Source: Metopolophium dirhodum (Eukaryota > Arthropoda > Insecta > Hemiptera > Aphididae). Taken from it: DNA of 64,000 nt. The translations under genes and the position numbers were made by a program. Of this stretch, positions 27,213-41,159 are shown in pieces. Numbering within the stretch: the stretch's first letter is position 1; every line of letters begins with the position of its first letter. The stretch covers positions 16,492,001 to 16,556,000 of the forward strand of contig NC_083566.1 in the NCBI RefSeq assembly GCF_019925205.1, in the 5' to 3' direction. The notes below the pieces were generated by a model. It searched no databases. It saw only the letters and a list, made by a program, of their open reading frames with translations, and was not told where the DNA came from.

Positions 27213-27787
27213 GCTGTATACTAATTGAGTCCCTATACCTGAACGGGGAAAAAATAATACACTAATTGAGTCCAGGGTACAAACGGTACATATACTAATT
27301 GAGTCCGGGGTTAGAAAACTAATAGTACACGAATTGGGTCCGAGGATTATTTAAGTAAAATATAAAATCAACCGTCCATAGTCCAGACACAGCGGAAATT
27401 ATGCCGCACAGCCGTGTCACGCGTCAAAAGCGTATCGATCATATTATCATTTTTATGACTTTTTTCAGATAATATAGTAACATGTTATACTATAGGCTAG
27501 GAATTATAGATTTTTTTTTATCATCGCCAGTATAATTATTACCGTCTACCGATATCATTATAGAAGACTGAGCGATATTGTTAATTTCATTGTTATACAT
27601 ACAGTCCTAAGTCTGTAAAAATGGGAAGGAATTTTTTTCATTTGGTGGGACTCGGTTAGTATTAAAAGATGGACTCAATTAGTATTATACCTATAATTTC
27701 ACTGGACTCAATTGGTATATACCCTAAAACAACCCGGGACTCAATTCGTTACAAAAGGTCATACTGGGACTCAGTTCGTATGCAGCC
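27213..27787. mobile_element. MITE with nine 13-mer repeats in opposed arrays, 9-bp target duplication
   Basis: A 575-bp element flanked by the perfect 9-bp direct repeat TTTAATATC (27204-27212 and 27788-27796). Its ends are imperfect inverted repeats: GCTGTATACTAATTGAGTCC on the left, GGCTGCATACGAACTGAGTC inverted on the right. The left part has four copies of ACTAATTGAGTCC or close variants (27220-27232, 27261-27273, 27294-27306, 27329-27341). The right part has five in reverse orientation (27648-27660, 27671-27683, 27704-27716, 27737-27749, 27767-27779). Spacings are roughly 20 to 41 bases, often 33. The middle is unrelated AT-rich DNA without coding capacity. A 9-bp duplication suits Mutator-like or Merlin elements; I cannot choose. 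The arrays are probably transposase-binding sites. Confidence 0.8.
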
Positions 27788-27796
27788 TTTAATATC

Positions 27797-28861
27797 AATG
27801 CCAACATTTAAGAAGGCTAGTTATTTTATTTTCATCCTTAGATGACTTCTTACCAGTGTTGAGTTTATCTAGATAGGCAAAATTGTATTATACAACTAAA
27901 ATTGAATAATGATTCATCCGAAGTTAATAGCCACAAAAAACGACTGAGATATTTTCAATAAAAGTTAAAACAATAGATTACTTGAAACTTGGATGATGTT
28001 TATAGCTTAATTTTTCAACTCCTATATTATAGGCTATAGATATCTAAAGGGTAACTCACATATTATGGTTTTATTTTAGCTTATGAAAAAATAAAAATTT
28101 TTTGTTTATCTAAATGGTTGCAATTGGTCACATATTATATTAATATTATAATTAAAAACAATATGGCATATACATTTTGTACAAATATATTAATTAAAAA
28201 TACAAATCATTAGCCTCAACAACGTCGAGCGGGACATAACTTATAAAAAAAAAAACATATTATTCATAGTATAGAATTGTTATTTTTAATGAGCAACGAA
28301 GTTGCGGGATCAGTTAGTAGTATAACAAATCTAAATATTTTAAAATATCTATAAAAAAAAAAAAATCTGTGCTTATACATATCTTTGATTACAGTATGAA
28401 CTATTGATGAAAAACCTTGTCTTACATTTTCAATCCTTAGCTATAAAAATTTAACATTAATTGATACATATTTAACTACAATATATTTTTCAAATTTTCG
28501 AGATTTTGATGAATTTTATCAAAAATTGAGCTTTAAATACTTTTATGATCATGAAATAAAAAGGTGCCTATAAATCTTTACTATTCAACTGATATAAAAA
28601 TCTAAGAGGTACCTTGTATTAAATTTAGAATAGTTAAAATAAACACATATAAAAATCTAAATTTCGTTATTCCTATAAATAGCTCTAACGAAGACAAAAT
28701 ATTTTGAAAATTGCATGCTGTTTAGAAAATTAAAACAGTATGAATAATCGGAAAATGTCATGTATCTATAGTTATTTTTTTTACAGTCACATCAAAAACC
28801 AAAATTGATTTTTTTCGAATACTGATATAGTGTAAAAATCCCCATTTTTCCATTTTTTTTA
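27797..28861. other. Intronic DNA, possibly extending the adjoining repeat
   Basis: AT-rich, with no gene. The last 350 bases have the same base composition and phrase style as the repeat family beginning at 28862 and may be part of a larger unit. Confidence 0.4.
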
Positions 28862-29761
28862 GATTCTGAGCGAAGCGATGAATGTATTGATTTTACAATG
28901 ATGTGTGTGTGTTTTTTTTATTTTTTTTTTTTATTTTTGTGTCTGTCATCACCTTTTAGGACAGTCAAAAGTAAAAATTTCCGAGCAGTTTTCAAAAGCG
29001 TCATGAAAAACAAAAGAAAAATTAAGGAAAAACGGGAATTTTTACGCAAAATCTGTATTCGAGAAAATAGATTTTGGTTTTTGGTGTAACTCTAAAACAA
29101 ATGACCGTAGGGATATGACATTTTGACTGAGTGTTTATAATTGTATTTCCTATACACCATAACATTTTCCAAATATTTTGACTTATTTTGAGCTGTTACG
29201 GACATTGTCAATTTCCATTTTTTTAGTTTTTTTTTCTATAAATAATAATAAAATTTTATCTTTTGAGTAAAAAAGCTTGAAATTTTAATAGAAGGCTCCT
29301 AGGTTATTGTTTCAAAGGCAGATGAAAAAAATTAAAAATCCTTAGTCACAGTTTTTATTTATAAGCATTTAAAGTTCAAATCTTGACAAAATACGGAAAA
29401 ATCACAAAAATTAGCAAATTATTTTGAGTTGAGGATTCATAAAATTTTTCTTTTTAAATCTAAGATTTTAAAATGTAATATAAGATTACTCATAAGTTTT
29501 TCTACCTTTATCAAAAAAAAAAATGTCTACAAGAAACTTAAATTAAATTGTTATGAGCGTCTGAAATTTATATTTTTACAACACTTGATATTCACTCGAT
29601 ATCTCATGTAACGATTTTCTTATTTTGTTGAATTGAAAATTTAAAACAAGGCCCCACGTAAATAGGTTATATATAAATTACTTTATTCACAATAATATCA
29701 TCAAATATACTTATTTCATAGGCTCCTATCATAGGCTGACTGACCGTTTTCGCTCAGAATC
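28862..29761 (+). repeat. High-copy interspersed repeat, best copy in window
   Basis: A 900-bp unit beginning GATTCTGAGCGAAGCGATGA and ending with the inverse of GATTCTGAGCGAA. That makes a 13-bp terminal inverted repeat. After the left end come GTATTGATTTTACAATGATG, a GT tract and T runs. A 63-codon open frame at 28898-29089 is a by-product. At least two other blocks in this window share its sequence (12985-13376 inverted, 18480-19190 direct). I remember closely similar sequence as abundant in aphid genomes; superfamily unknown. Confidence 0.65.
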
Positions 29762-30004
29762 GTTTTTCTTATACAATGATATTATATTATTGAATTCAAA
29801 TTTAATACCATCCATAACAGTGACCCACTTGTAACCTACTGTACAGTAGAGCGACATCCACTTATCCACCTTTTTTCTTTTATTGTTGCTTTCGAAAACT
29901 ATTGGGAGTTTTCAGTTTGACCACTCGAATGCGACAACTAGATTTATTTTGCCAACATAAAAGTTACTCTGGAGTTTAAAATCGAATCATTATTTCGATA
30001 ACTT

Positions 30005-30064
30005 ATCTTGTATATAGTCACGAAAAAAAACACACACACACATCATTATAAAATCAATACAACT
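30005..30064 (-). repeat. Isolated left-end fragment of the same family
   Basis: On the minus strand it reads TGTATTGATTTTATAATGAT followed by GTGTGTGTGTG and a T run, matching 28881-28920. It lies inverted 240 bases beyond the 28862 copy, so the true element could extend to here with these as outer inverted ends. Confidence 0.5.
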
Positions 30065-33000
30065 GTAATATCCTCTTTAAAAATATACAATGCGTATCGG
30101 TAAGGGAATCATCGATAATTTCATTCATTTCTATAGCATCAATATTTAAATATTCAAGTTATGTGTATTAATTAAACAGACATTCATAACTATTTACCAA
30201 AAACACTGTTCATAATAAATAAATTAACTTGGAGTGACAATATAGGCATTTTAATACAATGTAACTGAAAATGAACACACAGAAAGGACAACGGTCCGAC
30301 ATTTCTGATGGAAACGTAGAGAAATGTGTTTCCATCACCGACCGCAAAACAATGGACACCCAACAAGTAGAACACAATTATACAAACTACTGCAGTGTCG
30401 CGTAAAATAAATGCCTACAAAAAATGTTTTAGAGTCGTATTGAGGCTGTAAACGTTTCTACGTGTTACATATTTTTAAATCCTCAACGATCCTCAACGAA
30501 GAAATATTTAATTTTTTATATATATACATTGTAGGTATACATACAACATAATATTACGTGTGTAAAAAGTCAAGAATTTCAGAATGCTACAAACTGCATA
30601 TTATGATAAGAGTTAAAATAATTCAAATGAGCTCATAATTTTTATTCATCTTGGCTTAATAGCAGTTTCAGTTATATTATATAGATTCATATATTATTTT
30701 TGTTATTTCAGAAATATTAAAATGCAAAATCTCCTACAGGAATCGATATTATCATAATAATCATTTTTTACAAATCAAATCAAACCATAAATCATCCTTT
30801 TTTTAAGTAGACGTATTCATTTAATTTCATTCAAAGAACCAGATAATTTTCAATAATTTACTTCATACCTGCCTACTTAATAGTTAATATTGTATTCAAT
30901 ACACTGCATTAAATAATATTCTTATTGAAAATAATATGTGATCGTAGTTTACTTAAATGATAAATTGGATATAAATGAGAGATAATATCCAATCACGTAA
31001 AAATAACGTAATATCTTAAATTTCGGATAACTCGTGCCCATTAGAGAATCCAAGTATAAAACTTTACGTTAACAGTTTGGTTTGATTATATAATATATAT
31101 TTTATAAATGTATATATGTATATGTTGTGGTGGGATTTTATATGGAACAGTTTATGGCAGCGCTGTTATAATATGCCAAGTACGCTAAAGCCCTTAATCA
31201 TTTGCAGATAAAAGGGACTCTATACGCGGACAATTAAGCCGTAGAAGTTTTTGCTTATCCGATTCCAAAGTTTTCCGATCGAATAAAATATCACAAATAT
31301 TTGAAATCGATATCCACCATAACCTCATTAAACGTATTTTACGATGTTTATGTTGATACTTAAAAAAAAACCCAACCTATAATGAAATTTGAGAATATTT
31401 AAATTGTGCAGTATCCGTTGTCATGGGGATGATTTTAATTGATAGTCATTACATATTATTATAATGATTAGATTTTAATAGTTGTAGTATCAGATTTATT
31501 TTTTTAAATAAAAAATATCACACAATCGAATTCCATATTTTAATTACATACGAGAATACATTTTTATTAATTTAAATACGTATTCCTGTTATTAGGACTG
31601 TAGGTAGGTTATTAGTGGATTATTGGAGATATTTTTTAATATCACACTTTTAAGAGACTTGAATTAAGAAAATTATATTGTGAACAAAATAGTTATATTA
31701 ATAAATTGTATACTTATCAATTATAATTAATAGAAAAACAATTATAAACAATTTATGATTGGTTTTCGTAGTGGAATGCCTTGTAAATTTTTAGACATCA
31801 TTGCTATAAAATGGATTCATAAACATTTTCATGGATTTTTATAAAATGTGAACTAATATAACAGAAAAACTGAATAAGCTATAAATATTAATTATTGTTA
31901 AAGGACCATGATTTTTTATTTTTATTTTATACACTCAGTATATTGGTAATATATAATGAAACTATGATCTTGAATTTCAATATAACCCATCGGTCTTGTA
32001 TTAATTTGTCTTTTTATTGTCTTTTTTTCTTTTTAATCGTATTGTGATCCTCTTATCAACACCTTATATAATTGTGGGAAATTTCTAATTATTTATATTT
32101 TATATACATTCAATATCTTAAATATCACATTTTTTATCAACTTCATATATTATACTTTATTTTATATTTATTTTTTGTCAGTAGTATTAATACTTTACAT
32201 AAGGTAATATTTTATAATTTATGTTACATTTGTTTTATAAACACTCAAACTTAAGTCACTCTAGACAGTTGTTAGTCAAGCATATTCAATTTTCGAGTTC
32301 ATATTTAATTGTTTTTAGTTCTAAATAAACGTATTTTAGGTCATCGTGGTTCAGAGTATTAATATGACACAGTGCATGAGGAGAAAAGGCTACACTTTCA
32401 CGTTTAATTTAACTTAAGTATTTTCATCAAGTATTGCATTTTTTTATTAGATAACTGAAAATTAAAATGAGTAACGACTCAATACTTAATTAAGTTAATA
32501 AAAATAAATAAAATTATCATTAAAACGTTGCAAAATATATTAGTAATTTTTTATTTTATCGAGATATTCAACAAGACAACAACTCATGCATTTATTAACA
32601 ATATAAAATACCTAAATCACTATGGTCTGATCTAAATATTTTATTATTCCTCATGTATAAAGCATTCACTTACAGCATACTTTAATTATTATTTATTTTA
32701 GCCCAAGTAAATATAACATTTTTTTTTGATATTATTTTGTTAATTAAATAACTTTAAAGCAAAAATTAAAACCTCAACTATTTTTCAGAGCACAGCCAGT
32801 GTTATAAATAATAGTTTCATTTTATTAATAACTCTTTCAAGTTCTATTTTATTTTTTCTTATATCAAAATCATAATAATATATATTTTCTCGGTAAAAAA
32901 AAACAAAATGAAAGAATTCAACAAATTCAAAATTAGTTTAAGGTATGAAATATAAATACTAATTTCTGCATATTTGCACCAAGTAATATTCCCCCGTTCA

Positions 33001-36000
33001 AATACTTGGATTATTATGTTACTATTGTAAACAGTAGTTATATCCGGAGTTGTATCCATTAATATTAGATATTACTCGTGTACAATACATTTTCAGTACG
33101 GAATATTTGATCGTGATATTTTAATATATACACGTTATATGACTTAAGGCTCCCTTTTTCTGTTTTATTTCAATAATTTTTTTATAAGTCTGAACACTTG
33201 TACATAACAAATCACAGTTTCATCAAATATCAAACGCAACACAAATCAGATGGCCGCTTTATTATTATGTTTTTTTTGCTATTATCGCCCACTGTTATTA
33301 GTATTTTGCAACTTCTTGTATTTGCCGTGTTATCGTCAATGTTAAAAATTCCATGGATTTTGTTCTTAAAGCCATTGATAATCTATGTAGTATAACTTTA
33401 GCATCCATGTTTGGTTCGACTCCAATTCAATATTAAAATATCCCCTGCTCGAAAAAAAAGTAATACAAAATACATATTTTTTTTCACTATAATGTTTTAA
33501 ATGTGCTTTAAAAACAACATGCTATCGACTTATCGTTATATTGAATAATTAATAACAACCTGAAAATATTTTACAGATAATAGTATATTGTACTGTTTTT
33601 TTTTCTTATTTATTTTTAATGCTGTATTATCATGTTAACCATGACTTTAATTTCCTCGTGTACTAAGATAATTTATGAGCGTTTTACGGTAATTAAGCTA
33701 AATATTTTCTTGCTTGAGTCTTTATGAGAGCGTTACTAATGTAAACGCATTAGTTAAATTTATAAATGAAACGTATCGTCAATGATGTTTTGACGTTTGT
33801 AAATACCTTATTTTTTCATAAGTAGACAGGTAAAACCAATTTTAACACCAAGTAAAAAACAGTAAAATGCACAAAATATGCAATCGTTTAATAATATAAT
33901 ATACTAATAATATCATTAAACGATAGTAAAAAATCAATATAGGTACTTATCAATTATTTATTTAAATTTATTTTTTCAATACAATGTTTATAACTTATTA
34001 CAACTTAGATGTAAGACATGCTGACATATGTTTATAATTCACATCAACATTAAGCAAGATAGGAATTGTTAGGAATATGTTAGGTACATTAAATTGGAAT
34101 AATTTGTTTAATCCCCGTTAAATTTACTTAACAAAACTGGAGTAGGCTTGGACAGGTTTAGCTACGATTATTATTACCATCCCTAGAAAGTTACAAGATA
34201 ATACAACATAAACTACCGAAAGATAAATGCTCTGCGTACAACCCTATCGCGTTATGCATATTTCACTGACAAAAGTATTTAAATTAAAAGTCACCAAATA
34301 AATATTTAAGTACTTATACACATTAATAAAATATATACATTCTAAAAATTGTTTGTATAAGTTCGTAATAGGCAGTTAAATAATTAATACATTTTATAAA
34401 AAAAAACTCAATGAACCATGTTTTTCTGCTAACAATTTATTAATCTACTTTATTTTTTTAAATCTTTATTTTTATACCTTTTTGTAATTGTTATAATTAT
34501 TATTTATGTACTTTTTATTTTTAAACTCACTTTTTTCTTGTATAATAAATGCTGAATTTTCAACAGATTTCTCTAGCACTGATACATTAGGTTAACCGGT
34601 GTGAAAATACAATGAATTTGGTAGAAACGAATTGGAGCATGTGGAAGTAGAACGCAAAGTAAATAGGAATAATAAATTAGTGGATTGCATTTCGGTGCAA
34701 TCGATCTCAGAATAAGTTATACAACCATCGTTTACAATTGAATTGTATTCTTGATTCTAAAGTTTCTGTATTAAATTTAATAGCAAGTATGTTTAAGAAG
34801 GTCCTATAGTGTACTAAAGTTGGTTTAATTCAAATAGTAACACACATAGAAACCTAAATTATTCGTTTTTTTTCATACATCAAACAATCTAGGCATGAGC
34901 TTTAATAAATGTACCTCTGTTTAGTTTTTAATAATATATTAATAAAGTAATTCATTCTATAGTTTTATAGTTTGTATTATTTAAATATCGATAATTACAA
35001 TATTAAATCTATATTGAAGTTGCAATGTAGTACATTACTTTCAATATATCAATGAAAAATCATACTGACAGGCCATTAACGGATGTTTGTGTTCCCAGAT
35101 ATATATTGAAATATCACAACCCAACAAAAAAAAAACGACAACGGAATCAATTTAATATGTTGAAAAAAATATTGAAATTTTGAAATTATTGTTAAATTTG
35201 CATATTAATACACTGATATACCTACTATAATTTTAAAATGCTGAGAAGTATAAAAATGTATCATTATAAAACTGTTATAAATATTAGTTATCTTAAGTTA
35301 TCTTTATTCATACATACACAGTCAAATCGTAGAAATTATTTGATTAACATATTGTAAGTTTGAACAGTGCTTTGTTTAAGCTATTTTCACGTATACGTAT
35401 TACGTAATGATGTTGCCGATGTTAGTTGGACATTTTTTACTGTTCAACATTTCTGAAAAATTTATATTTCTTGTAGAATATTTAAATAAATTGTAATATA
35501 TTATCATACACATACGATGTCTTGTATATAGTTTTATTTGATATATTTTCCAACTAAATAAATTCTTGACATTTTTGAAATTTTTTGAAATTTATTGTTC
35601 TCATAAAATTATCAAATTTAGAAAGTGTGCAGCCATTCGCATACGATAAAGATCATTTAAAAATTGTATTATGTTTAAAATAACTATAATAGTAATTACT
35701 AAATGATAATAAGAGATTTATATTGTACTACAACCGGTTGAGTCCAATGATTGTACTCCAATCAGCTGAATAAGTTCGAAACTATGTAAAATATCATTCG
35801 TTATGTCCAATGTGCTGATCAGAATATCCCAGTATTTTTACGAATTAAATTTCCATAATTGAACTACGTTCCAACAGTTATTAGTTATTAGTTATTATCT
35901 ACTTATATTTAGTTGAAAAAGACAAAATATGATAAATTGGATATAGATGATATAGAACAGACAAGTAAATATATAAAGATCCAGTAAAATCTACAATACT

Positions 36001-36430
36001 CATGGCATAATATTATACCAACATTAACCACACCAAAAGTACACTAAATACTTATTAAAATACACGATGTTGGCAGAATTGTTCTTTGATGTTTCTAAAA
36101 TTGCTTTTCATGCAGTAAATAACAGTCGGTAAAATCAAGTTATGTTACTTATTACATAATTTAATATTTGAATCGACATGGTTTCATCTCCAAAATAGCA
36201 AAAATTAAAATCAAACACAAAATATATAATAAAAACAACAAAAATCATGTAATTGAAAAAAAAAAACAGTAAATAACAAAATTTAATATAGAAAATAAAC
36301 TATATGAATCGGCTTTAGAGTGGTTTAAACTAATATCTTAAGTTGTATAAACAAGTCATTTTAAACATTTTAAATTATCATTTTTGTCATGTGGGTTTAC
36401 TCATTTTTTAATATATCCAGCAAAATATGT
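30065..36430. other. Intronic AT-rich DNA, one hairpin
   Basis: No supported gene in about 6.4 kb. An inverted repeat ATCGTTTAATAATAT / ATAATATCATTAAACGAT lies at 33883-33924. Confidence 0.5.
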
Positions 36431-36439
36431 GTGCTTCTT

Positions 36440-37200
36440 TTTTCTCATATTATTCATTCCAGATGGATACAGCTTATATTTAATTTCTTTAAATGTCTAA
36501 CCAAATAAAATGTGTAGCTAACAACGAGCTGAAACCTCAAAAGCATTATTGGTTTTGGCCCATCGGCGTTTGGAAATTTCGTAACAATCCCATAATTTAA
36601 AATATTATATTAAAATACAGAAATGTACATACAAATCTTCTTCGTCGATGTCCAATCCATGCCTCCTCAAATATTTAAAAAACGGGTTAAGACATTTTTA
36701 ATTTTCATGAAAAATTTATATTAAATTATATTTAAAAAAAAATAGAATCTAATCAGTACTTAGTTCATAGTCCAAGGATTTGTTGAATGTGCTTCCGTAC
36801 AGATTGTGCAAAATGAAAATGGCAACCATTTTGTTTTATATTTGGAAACATATATTTGAATGCGTTATAGCACTTCGTTCAAAGTCTTTCATTATTTATT
36901 TCGGGTTCTAAGCAGAATTTTTTTTAAACTGTTAAGTCTTAATAGACGGTAAATATGATTCTTCAATTTGTTTGGCAGTAAGCATATAATATAATATGGT
37001 AGGTGTAATGAAGTTTTCTAAAACATTAACTAAGTACATTTATGAAAAAAATTAAGGTTATGTTTTAAACGTACCATCAGCAAACCAATCAACATAACGG
37101 TCTATTATCTCTAAATTATCAGGTGTAGAAAATATAATTATTCAATCATTGGATAGGCCTGAATCGTGTAACAGTATGAGACAAAATTATTTACAACACC
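36440..37200 (-). pseudogene. Mutator-like (MULE) transposase fossil
   Basis: On the minus strand, several blocks typical of insect MULE transposases appear in the right order but in shifting frames with stops. First is LLHDSGLSND, a stop, then IIIFSTPDNLEII (about 37127-37174). Next is DRYVDWFADGTFKT (37064-37106), then FITPTILYYMLTAKQIEESY (about 36945-37015). DFERSAI follows, then after a 1-base slip AFKYMFPNIKQNGCHFHFAQ and SVRKHIQQILGL (36780-36890). Last is LWDCYEISKRRWAKTNNAFE (36536-36598). WFADGTFK, the DFE acidic motif, GCxFHFxQS and W-x-CY...TNNxxE are the family landmarks. It must be long dead, with at least four stops and two frameshifts. Traces may reach 36440 (LYPSGMNNMRK). No terminal repeats were identified. 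Confidence 0.82.
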
Positions 37201-39192
37201 ATTTAGGATGTACATAAGCTAAGAACAAACCCAAGCAGTTACCTAACAATAATCGTTGGGATAATTTAAAATCCACTATACGCAGAGTGAAAGAATACTA
37301 TTTCAACTGTTTTAACTCCATAAACCAAATAATTGACACTTTAATACATAAGAAAAAGAAAATATATAACACCGACGCATTACGTATCATACTTCAATTT
37401 GGTGTGTGCAAATCTTGGACAAACATTTGCTTTCCCGTATACGTTAAGATTTCATCAAAAATTAACTATAATATACATTATGTATTGTTATACATATCAT
37501 CGTTTTTATTTTTTACAAACATTATGTCATCACAGCGGTTACATGCATACCTAACTTTATTCATGGGCTGAATTCGTTTTTCAATAGTGACGCCATAGAT
37601 GATATTATGATACGCATTATACGGTACTTATATAAAAAAAAAATCGATTTTCAGATTTTATACAATATGTATATCCACCTATATATTATATACAATATAT
37701 ACAACAACAAAGATCGTCGAGTATAATAAATTGCTTACCCATCAGCTGTCTTCTTAAATTTCGTTCATCGCTTTTAGACACTCTAAACTCAAAAAATATC
37801 ATACAATTTATCGAGTGAATGCGTCTCGAATTTTAACGTAAATATTATGTCATAAAAAGGACGAAAAAAATACAATATAATGACAGTTATTAGTTTCCTG
37901 TTGACTCGTGGAATCTAATAAGGAAAAACCTCATCTGTGATCAGTTTTTACACGTAATCCGTCGTACTATAATATTATGTGTGTATTACAACAAGGAAAT
38001 AATATAATAAAATACCATGGTTGTGCCTTTGTTAAAAATTAAAAATTATTACGCTACATAAAATTTTTCTTAGAGGTATTCATTTTAATATATTATTGTT
38101 CAAACTTCTCGGTCTGGTAATAATATTTGTGTATTTTATTGTTTGAGGTGCCAAAGTATAAATGTGTAATTTCTTATAACAATATGATAACATTTTATTC
38201 GGCTTTCAGGAAATTACAAAACCTGAATTTTCTTTAATAATAATAAGTTTATGTACTAGATAAATAAATTAAAAAACTAATTTATTTAATACTTAGTATT
38301 GTTTGAAAATTCTTCAATATTGCAAGTTGTAAAGGAAAATTTATGTTTTATTTTCAAAAATAAAACATCAAAGAAATTCAAAACTGATTGCTGTTTCGTA
38401 ATCGTATTATTTTACAAAATATAATCTGTTTAAAATCATGTAGAAAATAAATACAAAATGGTTAATTAATCGTATGCGTATATAAAACCACAATGTGTCA
38501 AAAACACTAGTGTAATTTAATTTAACACTGTAATGTGTATTAATATTAATAATGATTTAAACGCGATTTGATAATTATTTGATTTAATTGCAGTAAAAAA
38601 ATGTAAAACCCGAATTAAATGAAAAGTATAACAATCATTAATTGTAGCTTTAACTTTTTGATTAGCCCATTGCAATATAAGTAGGTACCTATAGGTATTT
38701 GGGAACAGGCCGATTACTACGATCCCACGAAATATCATCTCGATACGAGTAGAATAATAATACTATGTAGGCCACGTTTTCGTTATTTTTATCCATATAA
38801 TATTTTTCTTCGTTAATTTCAAAAATAATTATCCAGAAAAGCCATTAGGAGCGAAAATCATCTTCGCTCGAATTCGGGAACGCTATAGCTGTATATAATA
38901 CGCTTTGTATACGACCACAGAAATGATCACATAAAAGCAAAATTTCGATCCGAACGTAATAATATGTAACGATAATTATAATTATAACCGTTCGAACGGG
39001 CCTTTTATACGGTTAATATTATGTTTGTCCCCGGAAATCGACGGTTCGAGAAAGCGCGTGCAAAAATGTCACCACCCCAAACGACGATTTTCAGCCCTAT
39101 ATTATATGCACGTCCACGATTGTAATATCGATCGTTATCTCATATCACACCTATTTGTCTTGATAATTTTTCCTTACGTTTTATTTTCGCAG
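37201..39192. other. Intronic DNA leading to the neuroligin acceptor
   Basis: The first few hundred bases may hold the N-terminal remains of the MULE. From 38860 to 39190 the G+C content rises towards the exon. No other gene seen. Confidence 0.45.
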
Positions 39193-39477
39193 TGTTATTC
39201 CACCGGGCCATCCTGCTCAGCGGTTCTCCGCTAAGTCCACTGTCTCTGGTCAGGGACCCTGTGTACTACGGCCATCAGGTGGCCAAGTTGGTCAACTGTT
39301 CGCCGGATTTGCAACACTTGCATCTGCTCAACTGCCTGCGCGACACGCCACTGGATCAGTTGTTGAACGCGCAGCTCCACGTGCCCGAGTTCACCACTGC
39401 GTTCGGGCCCAGCGTGGACGGTGTCATCATCGACGTTGGAACTGCTGCCGAGTCCAGCAGGCTCGGCGCGCAGTCGA
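39193..39477 (+). CDS. Neuroligin internal exon (first of three in window)
   Basis: Internal exon of a neuroligin, a cell-surface cholinesterase-like adhesion protein that binds neurexin across synapses. It encodes about 95 residues. It opens with LFHRAILLSGS, which follows the nucleophile elbow in the esterase fold, and contains two cysteines (VNCSP and LLNCLRD) placed like the small disulphide loop of cholinesterases and vertebrate neuroligins. It then runs through TTAFGPSVDGVII. NCS is a possible glycosylation sequon. The acceptor is a pyrimidine-rich tract ending CGCAG at 39192; the donor is GTGAGT at 39478. The exon starts with two bases of a split codon (phase 1) and ends with one base (phase 1). 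It is much richer in G and C than the flanking intron. The family call is firm; which neuroligin paralogue is not resolvable. Gliotactin or another esterase-like adhesion protein is less likely, because the following exons match neuroligin better. Confidence 0.93.
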
Positions 39478-41159
39478 GTGAGTAAAATAATATTAAATAT
39501 ATTCCGTCGACTTGATGAACAATAACTATGTGAAATTTCAGAGATTAAATTGTTCAGGCATACTTAGGGAAAATGTCTAGTCTAGAAATTGTTTAATATT
39601 AAAATAATAATTTAAAAATGAAACCTAAATAATATGTAATATTGTTAATACGCACAGTGTACAGATTTTTCGGAGTCAAAAATACTACTAATATCGTTGT
39701 ATGCTAATTTTTTTATTGATTGATTTTTAAGAAATTACCTACAAACATCACTAAGGCCACCTAACCGTATACGTTCGACTGTATACAGTAAAAGTGCGTC
39801 ATAAATCTTAACACGACGTATTGTTTTTTTGTTACAGAATGGTTACAGACGTGATTGTAATAATAATACGTATAATAAAAATATACTTCTTTTTAATATT
39901 TTTCAATGTGAATTTAAATTTACACAATTTAATTCAACTTTACGATTTTCAATTTGTGAGTATCGTTATATAACAATTTAAAAGGATTTGATGTGGAAAA
40001 TTATTAAAAGAGCGGAAATTGTTATGCTGATGTAATAAAAATACATTATAGTTACGTTTCAAATTGAAATCAGTTTCCTAAAGTTGTTTTATTTAATTAT
40101 ACATTTATCTAAAACCAATTATATTTCGTTATTTAGAATAAGTATCTGATTCAAATATTCCACAAGCACAAAATATTATATCTACCGAGTCCTACGAATT
40201 ACGATACCACAGTTTTCCGTATTCGCTGCAAGTAGTTTACTTTATAAATTATATAATATAATAATAGTTATAAACAATAAATTATAGTTTCAACATTCGA
40301 TATTTATTTATACATTTTTTCAGTTAAGTACGTTTCATTCAGTATATACAACTAAAATACTTTTTTTTTATCCATTCAAAACATACTTAATTGTCGTCTA
40401 CATTTCTACCTTTTTGATTTTTTTTAGATACACTTGATCAAGTTTAACTTGAATTTAAATGAAACAATAATTTATATAGCTTATATTAATAATGGTGATT
40501 ATGTAAATATTTACATTGATTTTTTTCTACGATATAATATATTGTATGTATGTATTAATATTATTATTATTATATTGCTTTTTCTTTTGTTCTATTTGAT
40601 ATCATTTTGGTCATAAAATTATTTTGTAACTTCTAATTACTGCATTTATGTTTTGTATTTAGACTTATGTCCGTAATCAAATAAATAAATGAAATGGGCT
40701 GTTAGTGTAAAATGTGTAATTAATCAACAAATTCTAAATTCACGAGGTATCACAAAAAAAAAGATAAGGTCTTTATTATTTTTATAACAAATAATAATAT
40801 TATGCATTGTAGTCTTTACAAAAATACAATCACAATGGTTTAAATTCGTGAACAACTTTAGTGGATAAAAAATTAAGACGCTTAAATTGCCAAAACCAGG
40901 TGAAGCCGTATCAAATAACAACTTACAACTCAGCCAACCGTATCTGTTTTGTAATCAAAATGAAATCCGCAATGCGTTGAAACTTTTTTTTAAGTCATTT
41001 TTAAAAAATGTGTATTTTTAACACGCTATGATGAATCGCGAACATAAAAACACTGTATTTTACAGGTTTATAATCTGTGGAAGTCATTAATGCGGAAAGG
41101 CGGAAAAAAAGTTAAATCATAATAGTAAATTCAGTCGTCATTATTTTCGATCTATATAT

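Noticed and set aside
39025..39234. Open frame overlapping the first neuroligin exon
   Set aside because: It is in another frame and reads mostly intron; the exon frame is fixed by homology and splice phase.
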